Below are positions 56,720-64,000 of a stretch of 64,000 nucleotides of DNA, piece after piece (within the stretch, counting starts at the first letter, position 1; every line of letters starts with the position of its first letter). The DNA lies in assembly GCF_030811855.1 (NCBI RefSeq), contig NZ_JAUSRN010000004.1, positions 248,001 through 312,000 of the forward strand. Reading direction: 5' to 3'. The notes under the pieces are model-generated. The model saw nothing but the letters and a program-made list of their open reading frames with translations. It did no database searches and was not told where the DNA came from. This stretch comes from Variovorax paradoxus (GTDB lineage: Bacteria > Pseudomonadota > Gammaproteobacteria > Burkholderiales > Burkholderiaceae_C). The translations under genes were made by a program, and so were the position numbers.

Positions 56720-57367
56720 ATGAAACGTCGTGACTTTTCGCTGGCCGCCACCTCGCTCGGGCTGCTTTCCCTGGCTGGCAATACCGCGCACGCCCAGGCG
56801 CGCGTGCCCAAGGCCGGCACCGAGTACCTGGTGCTCGACAAGCGCGTGCAGGTCGATGCGCCGGCCGGCAAGGTCGAAGTGATCGAGTTCTTCTCGTACA
56901 ACTGCCCGCACTGCAATGATTTCGAGCCGCAGCTCGAAGCCTGGCTCAAGACCGCGCCCAAGGAAGTGGCCTTCCGCCGCGTACCCGTGCCTTTCGTGGG
57001 CAACGACGTCGAAGCCAAGCAGCGTCTGTATTACGCGCTCGAGGCGCTCGGCAAGGTCGACGAATTCCAGCCTAAGGTGTTCGACGCGATCCACAAGCAG
57101 CGCCAGAACGTGAACGGCGACGCCAACATCGTTGCCTGGGCTTCGGCCAATGGCCTGGACGGCGCCAAGTTCAAGGAAGTGTTCACCTCGTTTGGCGTGG
57201 CCAGCAAGGCAAAGCGCGCCTCGCAGATGACCGAGGCCTACAAGGTGGCTGGCGTTCCCGCCCTGGCGATTGCCGGGCGCTGGTATGTGGACGGCGAAAC
57301 GGCCGGCAACATGACCAAGGCGCTCCAGGTCGCCAACTTCCTGATCGGCGAAGCCAAGAAGGGCTGA
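56720..57367 (+). CDS. dsbA: Thiol:disulfide interchange protein DsbA
   Basis: The 215-residue periplasmic oxidant of the thioredoxin fold has active site CPHC (Cys62, Cys65) in FFSYNCPHCNDF and a cis-Pro loop VAGVPALAIAG, as in DsbA. The N-terminal signal peptide MKRRDFSLAATSLGLLSLAG carries a twin arginine (RRDF), then cleavage after HAQA. AGGAGA lies nine bases before the ATG. It lies 174 bases after the SPOR gene. Oxidative folding of periplasmic and outer-membrane proteins, such as LptD, would depend on it. Confidence 0.95.
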   Translation: MKRRDFSLAATSLGLLSLAGNTAHAQARVPKAGTEYLVLDKRVQVDAPAGKVEVIEFFSYNCPHCNDFEPQLEAWLKTAPKEVAFRRVPVPFVGNDVEAKQRLYYALEALGKVDEFQPKVFDAIHKQRQNVNGDANIVAWASANGLDGAKFKEVFTSFGVASKAKRASQMTEAYKVAGVPALAIAGRWYVDGETAGNMTKALQVANFLIGEAKKG

Positions 57368-57433
57368 CCCCCTTCGCGGGGGGGACACACCGGCCGGCAG
57401 CGCCGGTTTTCGCGGTGTTTCCGAATGGATGTC

Positions 57434-57456
57434 AAGCCCGCTTTGGCGGGCTTTTT
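57434..57456 (+). terminator. Intrinsic terminator after dsbA
   Basis: The perfect 8-bp stem AAGCCCGC/GCGGGCTT with loop TTTG (57434-57453) is followed by TTT; it is 66 bases after the dsbA stop. It shows that lptA has its own promoter further on. Confidence 0.85.
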
Positions 57457-57492
57457 CATCCGTGCGGGGCAGGGCTGGCGCCATCTGCCGCA

Positions 57493-57498
57493 TACAAT
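57493..57498 (+). promoter_or_regulatory. Candidate -10 box for lptA
   Basis: TACAAT (5/6) lies 22 bases before ATG 57521 and downstream of the terminator. No good -35 is seen, but something must start transcription in this short gap. Confidence 0.45.
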
Positions 57499-57520
57499 GC
57501 AGAGCAAGTTTCGTGCCTCT

Positions 57521-58258
57521 ATGACATTGCACTCCTACTCCCACACCATTCCTCTTCTCGGTCGCATCGGCCGCCTGTCCCGCCTGTCCCGCTTGGCCGT
57601 TGGCGCGCTGTTGCTGGCCGGTCTGGCCACGGGCGCCCTGGCCGAAACCGCCGACCGCACCAAGCCGATGAACATCGAGTCCGATGCCATGCGGTATGAC
57701 GACCTCAAGCAGACCAGCGTGTTCACGGGGAACGTGCTGGTCACGAAGGGCACGATCATCATCCGCGGTGCGCGCATCGACGTGCGCCAGGACGCCGAGG
57801 GCTACCAGTACGGCGTGGTCACGGCGGCGCCGGGCAAGCGCGCCTATTACAAGCAGAAGCGCAACGCGCCCGACGAGTGGATCGAGGGCGAATCCGAAGT
57901 CATCGAGTACGACAGCCGCGCCGACAACGTCAAGTTCATCCGCAATGCCGTGATGCGCCGCCTGCTGGGCGCCACGCCAAACGACGAAAGCAGCGGCGCG
58001 CTCATCGTCTACGACCAGAGCAACGACACCTACACGGTCAACGGTTCCACCGTTCCGCCGAACACCGCGGTGAATGCCCCCGCGGGCGGCGGACGGGTGA
58101 AGACCATCCTGACGCCCAAGAGCGCTACGGCGCCCGCGCCAGGCGCCTCGGCTCCAGCCGGCGGACGGGCCGCGCCAGCGGCGCCCCAGCCGGCGCCCGG
58201 TGCCGGCCTGCGCTCGAGCACCACGCTCGGCGGCAGCGAAGGGGAAGGGCGCAAGTGA
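57521..58258 (+). CDS. lptA: LPS transport periplasmic protein LptA
   Basis: The 245-residue periplasmic bridge protein belongs to the LPS transport chain. A signal peptide (about residues 1-41, hydrophobic core [18 protein letters not shown]) precedes the OstA-like beta-jellyroll ([20 protein letters not shown] then [20 protein letters not shown]). The C-terminus is a Pro/Ala-rich tail. I chose ATG 57521; upstream in-frame starts (57425) lie inside the dsbA terminator and are excluded. The next gene, lptB, overlaps by four bases. lptC, often directly upstream, is not here. Confidence 0.92.
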   Translation: MTLHSYSHTIPLLGRIGRLSRLSRLAVGALLLAGLATGALAETADRTKPMNIESDAMRYDDLKQTSVFTGNVLVTKGTIIIRGARIDVRQDAEGYQYGVVTAAPGKRAYYKQKRNAPDEWIEGESEVIEYDSRADNVKFIRNAVMRRLLGATPNDESSGALIVYDQSNDTYTVNGSTVPPNTAVNAPAGGGRVKTILTPKSATAPAPGASAPAGGRAAPAAPQPAPGAGLRSSTTLGGSEGEGRK

Positions 58259-59049
58259 TAGAAACCGCTGGAAGCCACAACGCCGATGGCACGCCGGGCA
58301 GCCGCCTGGTGGTGCGCGGCCTTCAAAAAAGCTACGGCAGCCGCAAGGTCGTCAAGGATGTCTCGCTCGACGTTCAAAAGGGCGAAGTCGTGGGGCTTCT
58401 GGGCCCCAACGGCGCCGGCAAGACCACCTCGTTCTACATGATCGTGGGCCTGGTGCGGGCCGACGCCGGCGAGATCACCATCGATGGCGAACCCATTGCG
58501 CACATGCCGATCCACCGGCGCGCCCGCATGGGCCTGAGCTACCTGCCGCAGGAAGCTTCCATCTTCCGCAAGCTCACGGTCGAGGAAAACGTGCGTGCCG
58601 TGCTCGAGCTCCAGCGCGAGCCCGATGGCAACGGCAAGCTCGCGCCCCTGTCGAAGCAGCGCACCGAAGAGCGGCTCTCGGGGCTGCTGGCCGACCTGCG
58701 CGTGGACCATCTGCGCGATTCCCCCGCACTCGCGCTCTCGGGCGGCGAGCGGCGCCGGGTCGAAATTGCCCGCGCGCTGGCCACGCAGCCGCGCTTCATC
58801 CTTCTGGACGAGCCCTTTGCCGGCATCGACCCCATCGCGGTGATCGAGATCCAGCGAATCATCAGCTTCCTGAAGGAGCGCGGCATCGGCGTGCTCATCA
58901 CCGACCACAACGTGCGTGAAACGCTGGGCATCTGCGATCACGCGTTCATCATCAGCGACGGGCATGTGCTGGCACAAGGCACGCCCTCGGAGATCGTCGA
59001 CAACGCCGAAGTACGCAGGGTGTACCTCGGCGAGCACTTCCGGATGTAA
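58255..59049 (+). CDS. lptB: LPS export ABC ATPase LptB
   Basis: The 264-residue ATPase powers LPS extraction with LptF/LptG. Walker A is GPNGAGKTT (about residues 50-58), the ABC signature is [12 protein letters not shown], Walker B is [13 protein letters not shown], and the switch His is in LITDHNVRE. The start is GTG at 58255, overlapping the lptA stop as GTGA; GAAGGG is upstream. It is followed by rpoN after 17 bases, the usual proteobacterial order. Confidence 0.97.
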   Translation: MIETAGSHNADGTPGSRLVVRGLQKSYGSRKVVKDVSLDVQKGEVVGLLGPNGAGKTTSFYMIVGLVRADAGEITIDGEPIAHMPIHRRARMGLSYLPQEASIFRKLTVEENVRAVLELQREPDGNGKLAPLSKQRTEERLSGLLADLRVDHLRDSPALALSGGERRRVEIARALATQPRFILLDEPFAGIDPIAVIEIQRIISFLKERGIGVLITDHNVRETLGICDHAFIISDGHVLAQGTPSEIVDNAEVRRVYLGEHFRM

Positions 59050-59066
59050 GGGAGGAGTCGGTCTCC

Positions 59067-60659
59067 ATGAAGCAAGGGCTGTCCCTTCGCGTCTCGCAGC
59101 ATCTGGCGCTCACGCCCCAGCTGCAGCAGTCGATCCGGCTGCTGCAGCTCTCCACGCTCGAACTGAGCCAGGAGGTCGAGCAGATGCTCGACGAGAACCC
59201 CTTCCTCGAACGCACCGCGGAAGAAGCGGCGCGCGAGGAATTCGGACTCGATGCCATCGACACCCCGGTGCCTCGCGATGATTCGGGCGAGGCCGGCGAG
59301 AGCGACTTCGCCTCGGCCCCGACCAGCAGCACGGCCACCACCTCCAGCGAAACCACGGTCGCGGCCGAAACCGACGTTCCGGCCGCCGACGCCACCGAGC
59401 GCGAGCCCGACTGGGAAGGCGACGGCACCGTCGACATGGCGCCGGACGACAGCGAGTGGGGCAGCGATGCCCCCGCGCGCCAGAACAACCTGGGCGACGA
59501 CGAGCGCGCCGACGCCACCGAGCTCGCGCGCAGCCAGGAGTCGCTGCAGTCCTTCCTGCACCGGCAGGCGCTCAGTCTGCGGCTCAACGAGAACGACTGC
59601 GCCGCGCTGCGCTTCCTGATCGAATCGCTCAACGACGACGGCTATCTCGAAGATTCACTGCCGGCGCTGGCCTCGGGCCTCGCGGGCGACGACAACGACC
59701 AGTTCGACGAGCTGGTGCATCACTTCCAGGTGGCGCTCGGCCTGCTGCAGAGCCTGGAGCCGGCCGGTGTCGGCGCGCGCGACCTGGGCGAATGCCTCGG
59801 CATCCAGCTGCGCGCACTCGCCAGCGAAAACGAGACCGAAGAACACGCCCTGGTCCGCAAGACCGCCATCGCCATCTGCAAGCAGCCGATGGAGCTGCTG
59901 GCACGGCGCGACTTCAAGCGCCTGGCAACGCTCACCCGCACCAACGAAGAGTTGGTGCGCTCCGCGCTGCAGATCATCTCGCGCCTGGAGCCCAAGCCGG
60001 GCCGCCGCTTCGTCGACGTCGAGCGCAACATCGTGGTCCCCGACGTGATCGTCACCAAGATCGGCCGCGGCACCAACGTCAAGTTCCGCGTCATGCTCAA
60101 CCCCGAGGTGATGCCGCGGCTGCGCGTGCACGACATCTACGCCGGCGCGCTCAAGTCGCACAAGGGTGAAGGCAGCCAGGCTCTGTCGCAGCGGCTGCAG
60201 GAGGCGCGCTGGTTCATCAAGAACATCCAGCAGCGCTTCGACACCATCCTGCGCGTCTCCAACGCCATCGTCGAGCGGCAGAAGAGCTACTTCGTGCACG
60301 GCGAGCTCGCGATGCGGCCGCTGGTGCTGCGCGAGATCGCCGACGAGCTCGGCCTGCACGAATCGACCATCTCGCGCGTGACCACCGCCAAGTACATGGC
60401 CACGCCCTTCGGCACGGTCGAGCTCAAGTACTTCTTCGGCTCGGCGCTCGGCACCGAGACCGGCGGCAATGCCTCGAGCACCGCGGTGCGCGCGCTGATC
60501 AAGCAGTTCGTGAGCTCGGAGAGCATCAAGAAGCCGCTGTCCGACAGCCAGATTTCCGAGATGCTGAAAGAGCAGGGCATCGAGTGCGCGCGCCGCACCG
60601 TGGCCAAGTACCGCGAGGCGCTGCGCATCGCGCCCGCCAACCTCCGCAAGGCGCTGTAG
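59067..60659 (+). CDS. rpoN: RNA polymerase sigma-54 factor
   Basis: The 530-residue protein has a Gln/Leu-rich N-terminal activator-interacting region (MKQGLSLRVSQHLALTPQLQ), an acidic linker (about residues 60-155, Asp/Glu/Ala-rich), the core-binding domain, an HTH (LHESTISRVTTAKY), and the RpoN box ARRTVAKYRE near the C-terminus. Sigma-54 directs promoters with GG/GC at -24/-12. It follows lptB by 17 bases; the hpf gene often found after rpoN is replaced here by a phospholipase-D gene. Confidence 0.97.
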   Translation: MKQGLSLRVSQHLALTPQLQQSIRLLQLSTLELSQEVEQMLDENPFLERTAEEAAREEFGLDAIDTPVPRDDSGEAGESDFASAPTSSTATTSSETTVAAETDVPAADATEREPDWEGDGTVDMAPDDSEWGSDAPARQNNLGDDERADATELARSQESLQSFLHRQALSLRLNENDCAALRFLIESLNDDGYLEDSLPALASGLAGDDNDQFDELVHHFQVALGLLQSLEPAGVGARDLGECLGIQLRALASENETEEHALVRKTAIAICKQPMELLARRDFKRLATLTRTNEELVRSALQIISRLEPKPGRRFVDVERNIVVPDVIVTKIGRGTNVKFRVMLNPEVMPRLRVHDIYAGALKSHKGEGSQALSQRLQEARWFIKNIQQRFDTILRVSNAIVERQKSYFVHGELAMRPLVLREIADELGLHESTISRVTTAKYMATPFGTVELKYFFGSALGTETGGNASSTAVRALIKQFVSSESIKKPLSDSQISEMLKEQGIECARRTVAKYREALRIAPANLRKAL

Positions 60660-60669
60660 AAAGCCGTCG

Positions 60670-62274
60670 ATGATGGCCCGTTGCCTGCTGTCGCGCTGTG
60701 GGCACTGGGTTTTCGTCATGGCGGCAGCGCTGCTGTTCTCCGGCTGCGCCACCCTGCCCGACGAAGCGCCGCGCCCACCCACCAGGGCCATGGCCGTGTC
60801 GGCCGACACGGCGCTCGGCAAGATCGCGCTGGCCGCGCAACCCGACCCTGATCTCAGCGGCTTTCGCCTGATGCCGGGCGGCGACTTCGCCTTCGACACG
60901 CGCATCCAGCTCGCGCGGCGCGCCCAGCGCACGCTCGACCTGCAGTACTACCAGATCGAGAACGACGAGACCGGCCGCTACCTGCTGCGCACCCTGCGCG
61001 ACGCGGCCGCGCGCGGGGTGCGTGTGCGGCTCTTGATGGACGACCTCTACACCTCGGGCGAGGACGAACTGCTGCTCGGCCTGGCCGCTACGCCGAACGT
61101 CGAGCTGCGCCTCTTCAACCCGTTTCCGGCCGGGCGCGGCAGCATTCTCAAGCGCTTCACGGCATCGCTGTTCGACTTCAGCCGCGTCAACCGGCGCATG
61201 CACAACAAGCTCTTCATTGCCGATGGGGCGATGGCGGTGGCGGGCGGCCGCAACATCGGCAACCAGTATTTCAGGCGGACGGCGGGCGAGAATTTTCTCG
61301 ACCTGGACACCTTCGTGACCGGCGCGCTGGTGCCGCGCCTCGGCACCCTGTTCGACCGGTACTGGAACAGCACCTACGTGCGGCCCGTCCAGTCCGTGGT
61401 GGTCACAGGGCTATCGCGCGAAGAACTGCAGCAGCGCTTCGAAGCCGCCACCGGCCCCGACACCACGCCCCCGCCGCCGCAGCCCGCGCCCAACGACCTG
61501 CTCGGCTACAGCCCGATGGCTGAAGACCTTGCCACCGGCAAGCTCGGCCTGATCTGGGCCCTGGCCGAGGCCTATGCCGATTCGCCCGACCGCGTGATCG
61601 GCAAGACGGCCTCCTATGGCGGCGTGCCGCTGCTCGACGTCGACAGCGTGCGCTACAACGTGGTCGAGCAAATGCGCCGCGCGCGCTCCGAGGTGACCAT
61701 CGTCTCGCCCTATTTGATACCGGGCGAGGCCGGCTTGGAGGTGATGCGCGAGATCCGCCGGCGCAACGTGAAGATCAGCGTGGTCACCAATTCGCTTGCG
61801 GCCACCGACGAGCCGCTGGTCCACACGGCCTACCGCCGCTACCGCCCCGACATGCTGAAGCTGGGCGCCGACCTGTACGAGCTCAGCACCACGCGCACCC
61901 GGCGCAGCGTGCGGCTGGGGCTCTTCGGCACTTCGATCGGCCGGCTGCATGCCAAGTCGGCGGTGATCGACCGGCAGGTGCTTTTCGTCGGCTCGATGAA
62001 TTTCGATCCGCGCTCCGAAACGCACAACACCGAGATCGGCCTTTTCATCCGCAGCCCCGAGATGGCGCAGCAGGCGCTCAAGCTCATCGACGTGCTGAAA
62101 CAGCAGGGCGCCTACCGACTGCGCTTTGCCGAAGATGGCAACAAGTCGCGCATCGAGTGGATCAGCGAAGACGCCGGCAAGACCACCGTGCTCAACGAGG
62201 AGCCCGACTCCGATTTCTGGGGCCGCGCCATGCTCGAGCTGCTGGCGCCGCTGACGCCCGAGAGCTTGCTGTAG
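60670..62274 (+). CDS. Phospholipase D-like lipoprotein (cardiolipin-synthase-related)
   Basis: The 534-residue protein has a lipoprotein signal ending LLFSGC (Cys26) and two HKD domains: RRMHNKLFIADGAMAVAGGR and RLHAKSAVIDRQVLFVGSMN (His/Lys/Asp present in both). The second is followed by FDPRSETHNTEIGLF. It probably acts in the periplasm on phospholipids, as cardiolipin synthase C-like or phospholipase D. It begins ten bases after rpoN on the same strand. The ATG at 60670 is one of two adjacent Met codons; the exact start is not certain. Confidence 0.9.
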   Translation: MMARCLLSRCGHWVFVMAAALLFSGCATLPDEAPRPPTRAMAVSADTALGKIALAAQPDPDLSGFRLMPGGDFAFDTRIQLARRAQRTLDLQYYQIENDETGRYLLRTLRDAAARGVRVRLLMDDLYTSGEDELLLGLAATPNVELRLFNPFPAGRGSILKRFTASLFDFSRVNRRMHNKLFIADGAMAVAGGRNIGNQYFRRTAGENFLDLDTFVTGALVPRLGTLFDRYWNSTYVRPVQSVVVTGLSREELQQRFEAATGPDTTPPPPQPAPNDLLGYSPMAEDLATGKLGLIWALAEAYADSPDRVIGKTASYGGVPLLDVDSVRYNVVEQMRRARSEVTIVSPYLIPGEAGLEVMREIRRRNVKISVVTNSLAATDEPLVHTAYRRYRPDMLKLGADLYELSTTRTRRSVRLGLFGTSIGRLHAKSAVIDRQVLFVGSMNFDPRSETHNTEIGLFIRSPEMAQQALKLIDVLKQQGAYRLRFAEDGNKSRIEWISEDAGKTTVLNEEPDSDFWGRAMLELLAPLTPESLL

Positions 62275-62292
62275 GCCCGCCGTTCGTGTTCG

Positions 62293-62928
62293 CTATTGCT
62301 GCACGTTGACCGCTTCGACCTGCACCAGCAGCTTCACCTTGTTCTCGAAGCCGAAGTTCAGCCCCCAGGTAATGCCCCAGTCGCTGCGCTGCACCGTGGT
62401 TTCGAAGTCGCCGCCGCAGACCTGGCGGTTGATCAGCGGGTTCAGGTAGCAGTTGAAGCGCACGGCCTTGAGCGTGACCGGCTTGGTCTGGCCCATCAGC
62501 GTGAGCGTGCCCGGCACGTCGACCACCTTGTCGCCGTTGAATTCGATGCGGTCCGCCACGAAGCGGCCGGTCGGAAACTCGGCCACGTTGAAGAAGTCCT
62601 TGCTTTGCACGTGGCGGTTGAGCAGATCGACGCCGGTGTTGATGGAGCTGATGTCCATCGTGATGTCGACCTTGCCGCTGCTGCCGGTGCCGTCGATCTG
62701 CACCGAGCCGTCCTTGGTGCTGAAGCGGCCGCGGTTGGTGGTGGTGCCGTAGTGCCCCATCTCGTACATCACGAAGGTGTGGGTCGGGTCGATCACGTAG
62801 CTGGCATTCTTTGCCGGGCCCCCGGCGGGCTTGGCCGCGACGGGCGGTGCCGTGTACTCCTGCGCCCTGGCAGGGGTGGCAAGGGCCGCCGCGGCAGACA
62901 GCGCGGCGGCGAGAAAAAGCTTCTTCAT
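62293..62928 (-). CDS. YceI-family periplasmic lipid-binding-like protein
   Basis: The 211-residue protein has a Sec signal peptide (MKKLFLAAALSAAAALATPA, cleavage near ARAQ) and a YceI beta-barrel: YVIDPTHTFVMYEMGHYGTT, DSINTGVDLL-type strand IDISSINTGVDL, FFNVAEFPTGRFVADRIEF, and VTLKAVRFNCYLNP. YceI proteins bind polyprenyl or related lipids. It is the last of three minus-strand genes with another YceI and cytochrome b561. It ends 18 bases from the convergent phospholipase-D gene. Confidence 0.93.
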   Translation of the reverse strand: MKKLFLAAALSAAAALATPARAQEYTAPPVAAKPAGGPAKNASYVIDPTHTFVMYEMGHYGTTTNRGRFSTKDGSVQIDGTGSSGKVDITMDISSINTGVDLLNRHVQSKDFFNVAEFPTGRFVADRIEFNGDKVVDVPGTLTLMGQTKPVTLKAVRFNCYLNPLINRQVCGGDFETTVQRSDWGITWGLNFGFENKVKLLVQVEAVNVQQ

Positions 62929-62986
62929 GGCTATGGGCGGGCGTGGCTTGAAAACGAAATCAGTTGAGAAGGCAAAAAGGCGGGGC

Positions 62987-63565
62987 TCAAAGCGGGCCGA
63001 GGCCCGCGAGCGTGAACTTGAAGCGAACCTGCACGTCGTTGCCGACCACCGAGGTGTCGGTCCATTCGCCGTCGCCCACCTTGTAGTCGAGCCGCTGGAT
63101 CGTAAAGCTTCCGGTAGCCACCGCGTAGCCGCCAGCCGGCGCGATGGTGACCGGCACCGTGACCTGCCGCGCAATGTTCTTGATGGTGAGCTTGCCCGCC
63201 ATCTCGAACCGGCCGTCGCCCAGCGCCTTGATGGCGCTCGACTGGAAGATGGCCTGCGGAAAATGCGCGGCGTCGAACCATGGAGGCTTGGGCAGCTCGG
63301 CGTCGCTCATCGGCACGCCGAGCGATGCGCTCGCGGTGTCGATCTGCAGCGCCACGGTGCCGCCCTCGGGTTTTCTTGGGTCGAAGGCCACCTGCGCGTC
63401 GAACTTCTTGAAGGTGCCTTCCACCGGCACGCCCATCTGCTTGCTGACGAAGGCGATCTGGCTCTTGTCGGCCACGAGCCGGGTCGCGGTAGGGGGCTCG
63501 GCGCCCGCGGGAGCCGCGGCGGCGAAGGCAGCGGCTGCAAGGAACAGGCAAAAGACGCGCTTCAT
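62987..63565 (-). CDS. YceI-family periplasmic protein, second copy
   Basis: The 192-residue protein has a signal peptide (MKRVFCLFLAAAAFAAAAPA, cleavage near AGAE) and a YceI domain with LVADKSQIAFVSKQMGVPVE, FKKFDAQVAFDP and LTIKNIARQVTVPVTIAPAG. Its ATG (63565) overlaps the cytochrome b561 stop (ATGA), so translation is coupled. Together with the downstream YceI and the b561, this is the common b561-yceI-yceI arrangement, suggesting a quinone- or isoprenoid-linked role (inference). Confidence 0.93.
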   Translation of the reverse strand: MKRVFCLFLAAAAFAAAAPAGAEPPTATRLVADKSQIAFVSKQMGVPVEGTFKKFDAQVAFDPRKPEGGTVALQIDTASASLGVPMSDAELPKPPWFDAAHFPQAIFQSSAIKALGDGRFEMAGKLTIKNIARQVTVPVTIAPAGGYAVATGSFTIQRLDYKVGDGEWTDTSVVGNDVQVRFKFTLAGLGPL

Positions 63566-64000
63566 CGGGTGGGTTCCTTGCGTGGCGCGGGCCACATGCG
63601 TTTCAGGATGCCATCGCGGTCGATCCAGTGGTGCTTGAGCACCGCCGCCACGTGCAGCAGCGCCATGGCAGCAAGCGTGAACGCGCTGCCCTTATGCAAT
63701 GGCTTCAGCACGGCTTCGGCCAGCTCTTTGTCGACTGGCATGAAGTCCGGCAGAGGTAGCACGCCGAACCACACCACCGGAAACCCGAGCGCGGAGCTGT
63801 AGGCCCAGCCGAACATCGGCACCGCGAGAAAGAGCAGGTACATCAGCGCGTGGCTCGTCCGGTAGCCGGTGCGCTGCCAGCGCGGCATGGTCGCCGCCGC
63901 ATGCGAGGGCAGCGGCGGCGGCGCATGGCGCAGCCGCCACAAAAGCCGCAGGGCCGACAGCAGCAGGATGGTCACCCCGGCCCATTTGTGCCAGTTGTAG
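63562..64000 (-). CDS. Cytochrome b561, N-terminus outside window
   Basis: The reading frame is open to the right edge, so the start is missing; 145 residues are visible. They include HKWAGVTILLLSALRLLWRL (heme-ligand His), SHALMYLLFLAVPMFGWAYS, LKPLHKGSAFTLAAMALLHV and HHWIDRDGILKRMWPAPRKE at the end, the four-helix b561 pattern. It is an inner-membrane di-heme protein that moves electrons from or to quinone. It is the first visible gene of the operon with two YceI genes; its stop overlaps the next start. Confidence 0.93.
   Translation of the reverse strand, partial: YNWHKWAGVTILLLSALRLLWRLRHAPPPLPSHAAATMPRWQRTGYRTSHALMYLLFLAVPMFGWAYSSALGFPVVWFGVLPLPDFMPVDKELAEAVLKPLHKGSAFTLAAMALLHVAAVLKHHWIDRDGILKRMWPAPRKEPTR

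Noticed and set aside
57425..57520. An extended N-terminus for lptA beginning at 57425
   Set aside because: The extension would run through the dsbA terminator hairpin and gives a non-signal-like N-terminus. ATG 57521 leads directly into a signal peptide.

Overview
The window is a high-GC chromosomal segment from a betaproteobacterium of the family Comamonadaceae, most likely Variovorax. This placement rests on gene content and order (a glg cluster; leuS-lptE-holA; a gshA of the acidithiobacilli/betaproteobacterial type; lptA-lptB-rpoN) and on the style of the GC-rich interspersed repeats. It is an inference and no species is claimed. Gene density is high. I see no rRNA, tRNA, CRISPR array, prophage, transposase or plasmid gene.

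Layout. 1-1095 (+): the end of exbB, then exbD. 1232-12590 (-): a six-gene glycogen/alpha-glucan operon read as GH13 alpha-glucosidase, glgB, glgX, glgC, glgA, glgP. 12740-15351 (+): a flavin oxidoreductase and two AhpD-like (CMD) proteins. 15361-17529 (-): an opine-dehydrogenase-like enzyme and a Bug-type solute receptor, the latter flanked by short direct repeats. 17653-23358 (+): leuS, lptE, holA, then a REP-type inverted pair, then proA. 23480-29404: gshA, kup and gshB on +, with a deacetylase-like and an NTF2-like gene on the opposite strand between kup and gshB. 29425-32940 (-): a class II glutamine amidotransferase, a branched-chain-type receptor and a DHA2 efflux pump. 33068-36026: a zinc-ribbon metallopeptidase-like protein facing a CWC protein and a probable PPi-dependent phosphofructokinase. 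36073-39222 (-): thiolase, enoyl-CoA hydratase and acyl-CoA dehydrogenase, a fatty-acid beta-oxidation set. 39353-41304: a DUF2917 gene and a divergent LysR gene sharing a palindromic operator, then a fasciclin lipoprotein. 41305-42689 (+): a leader with a terminator/antiterminator arrangement ahead of two overlapping uncharacterised genes. 42686-46872 (-): an MFS carrier, glcB and a haloacid-dehalogenase-type HAD. 46976-49955: iclR divergent from an HMG-CoA-lyase and CaiB-type CoA-transferase operon, with two tandem operators on the overlapping promoters. 49981-53482 (+): a LysR regulator, a DUF2214 membrane protein and a large membrane/spermidine-synthase-like fusion. 53540-53980 (-): a PsiF protein. 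54112-62274 (+): argS, a SPOR protein, dsbA, lptA, lptB, rpoN and a phospholipase-D lipoprotein. 62293-64000 (-): two YceI proteins and a cytochrome b561 cut by the window edge.

How parts work together. GlgC, GlgA and GlgB make and branch glycogen. GlgP, GlgX and the alpha-glucosidase degrade it, and a PPi-type phosphofructokinase could carry the resulting hexose phosphate into glycolysis. The thiolase set yields acetyl-CoA, and GlcB lets C2 units enter as malate. The IclR-controlled pair would activate and cleave a 3-hydroxy-3-methylglutarate-like acid.

The features most worth follow-up are the attenuator-like leader and its two unknown genes (41600-42689), the paired IclR operators (47726-47796), and the REP element that forms the 3' end of holA (21902-22008).
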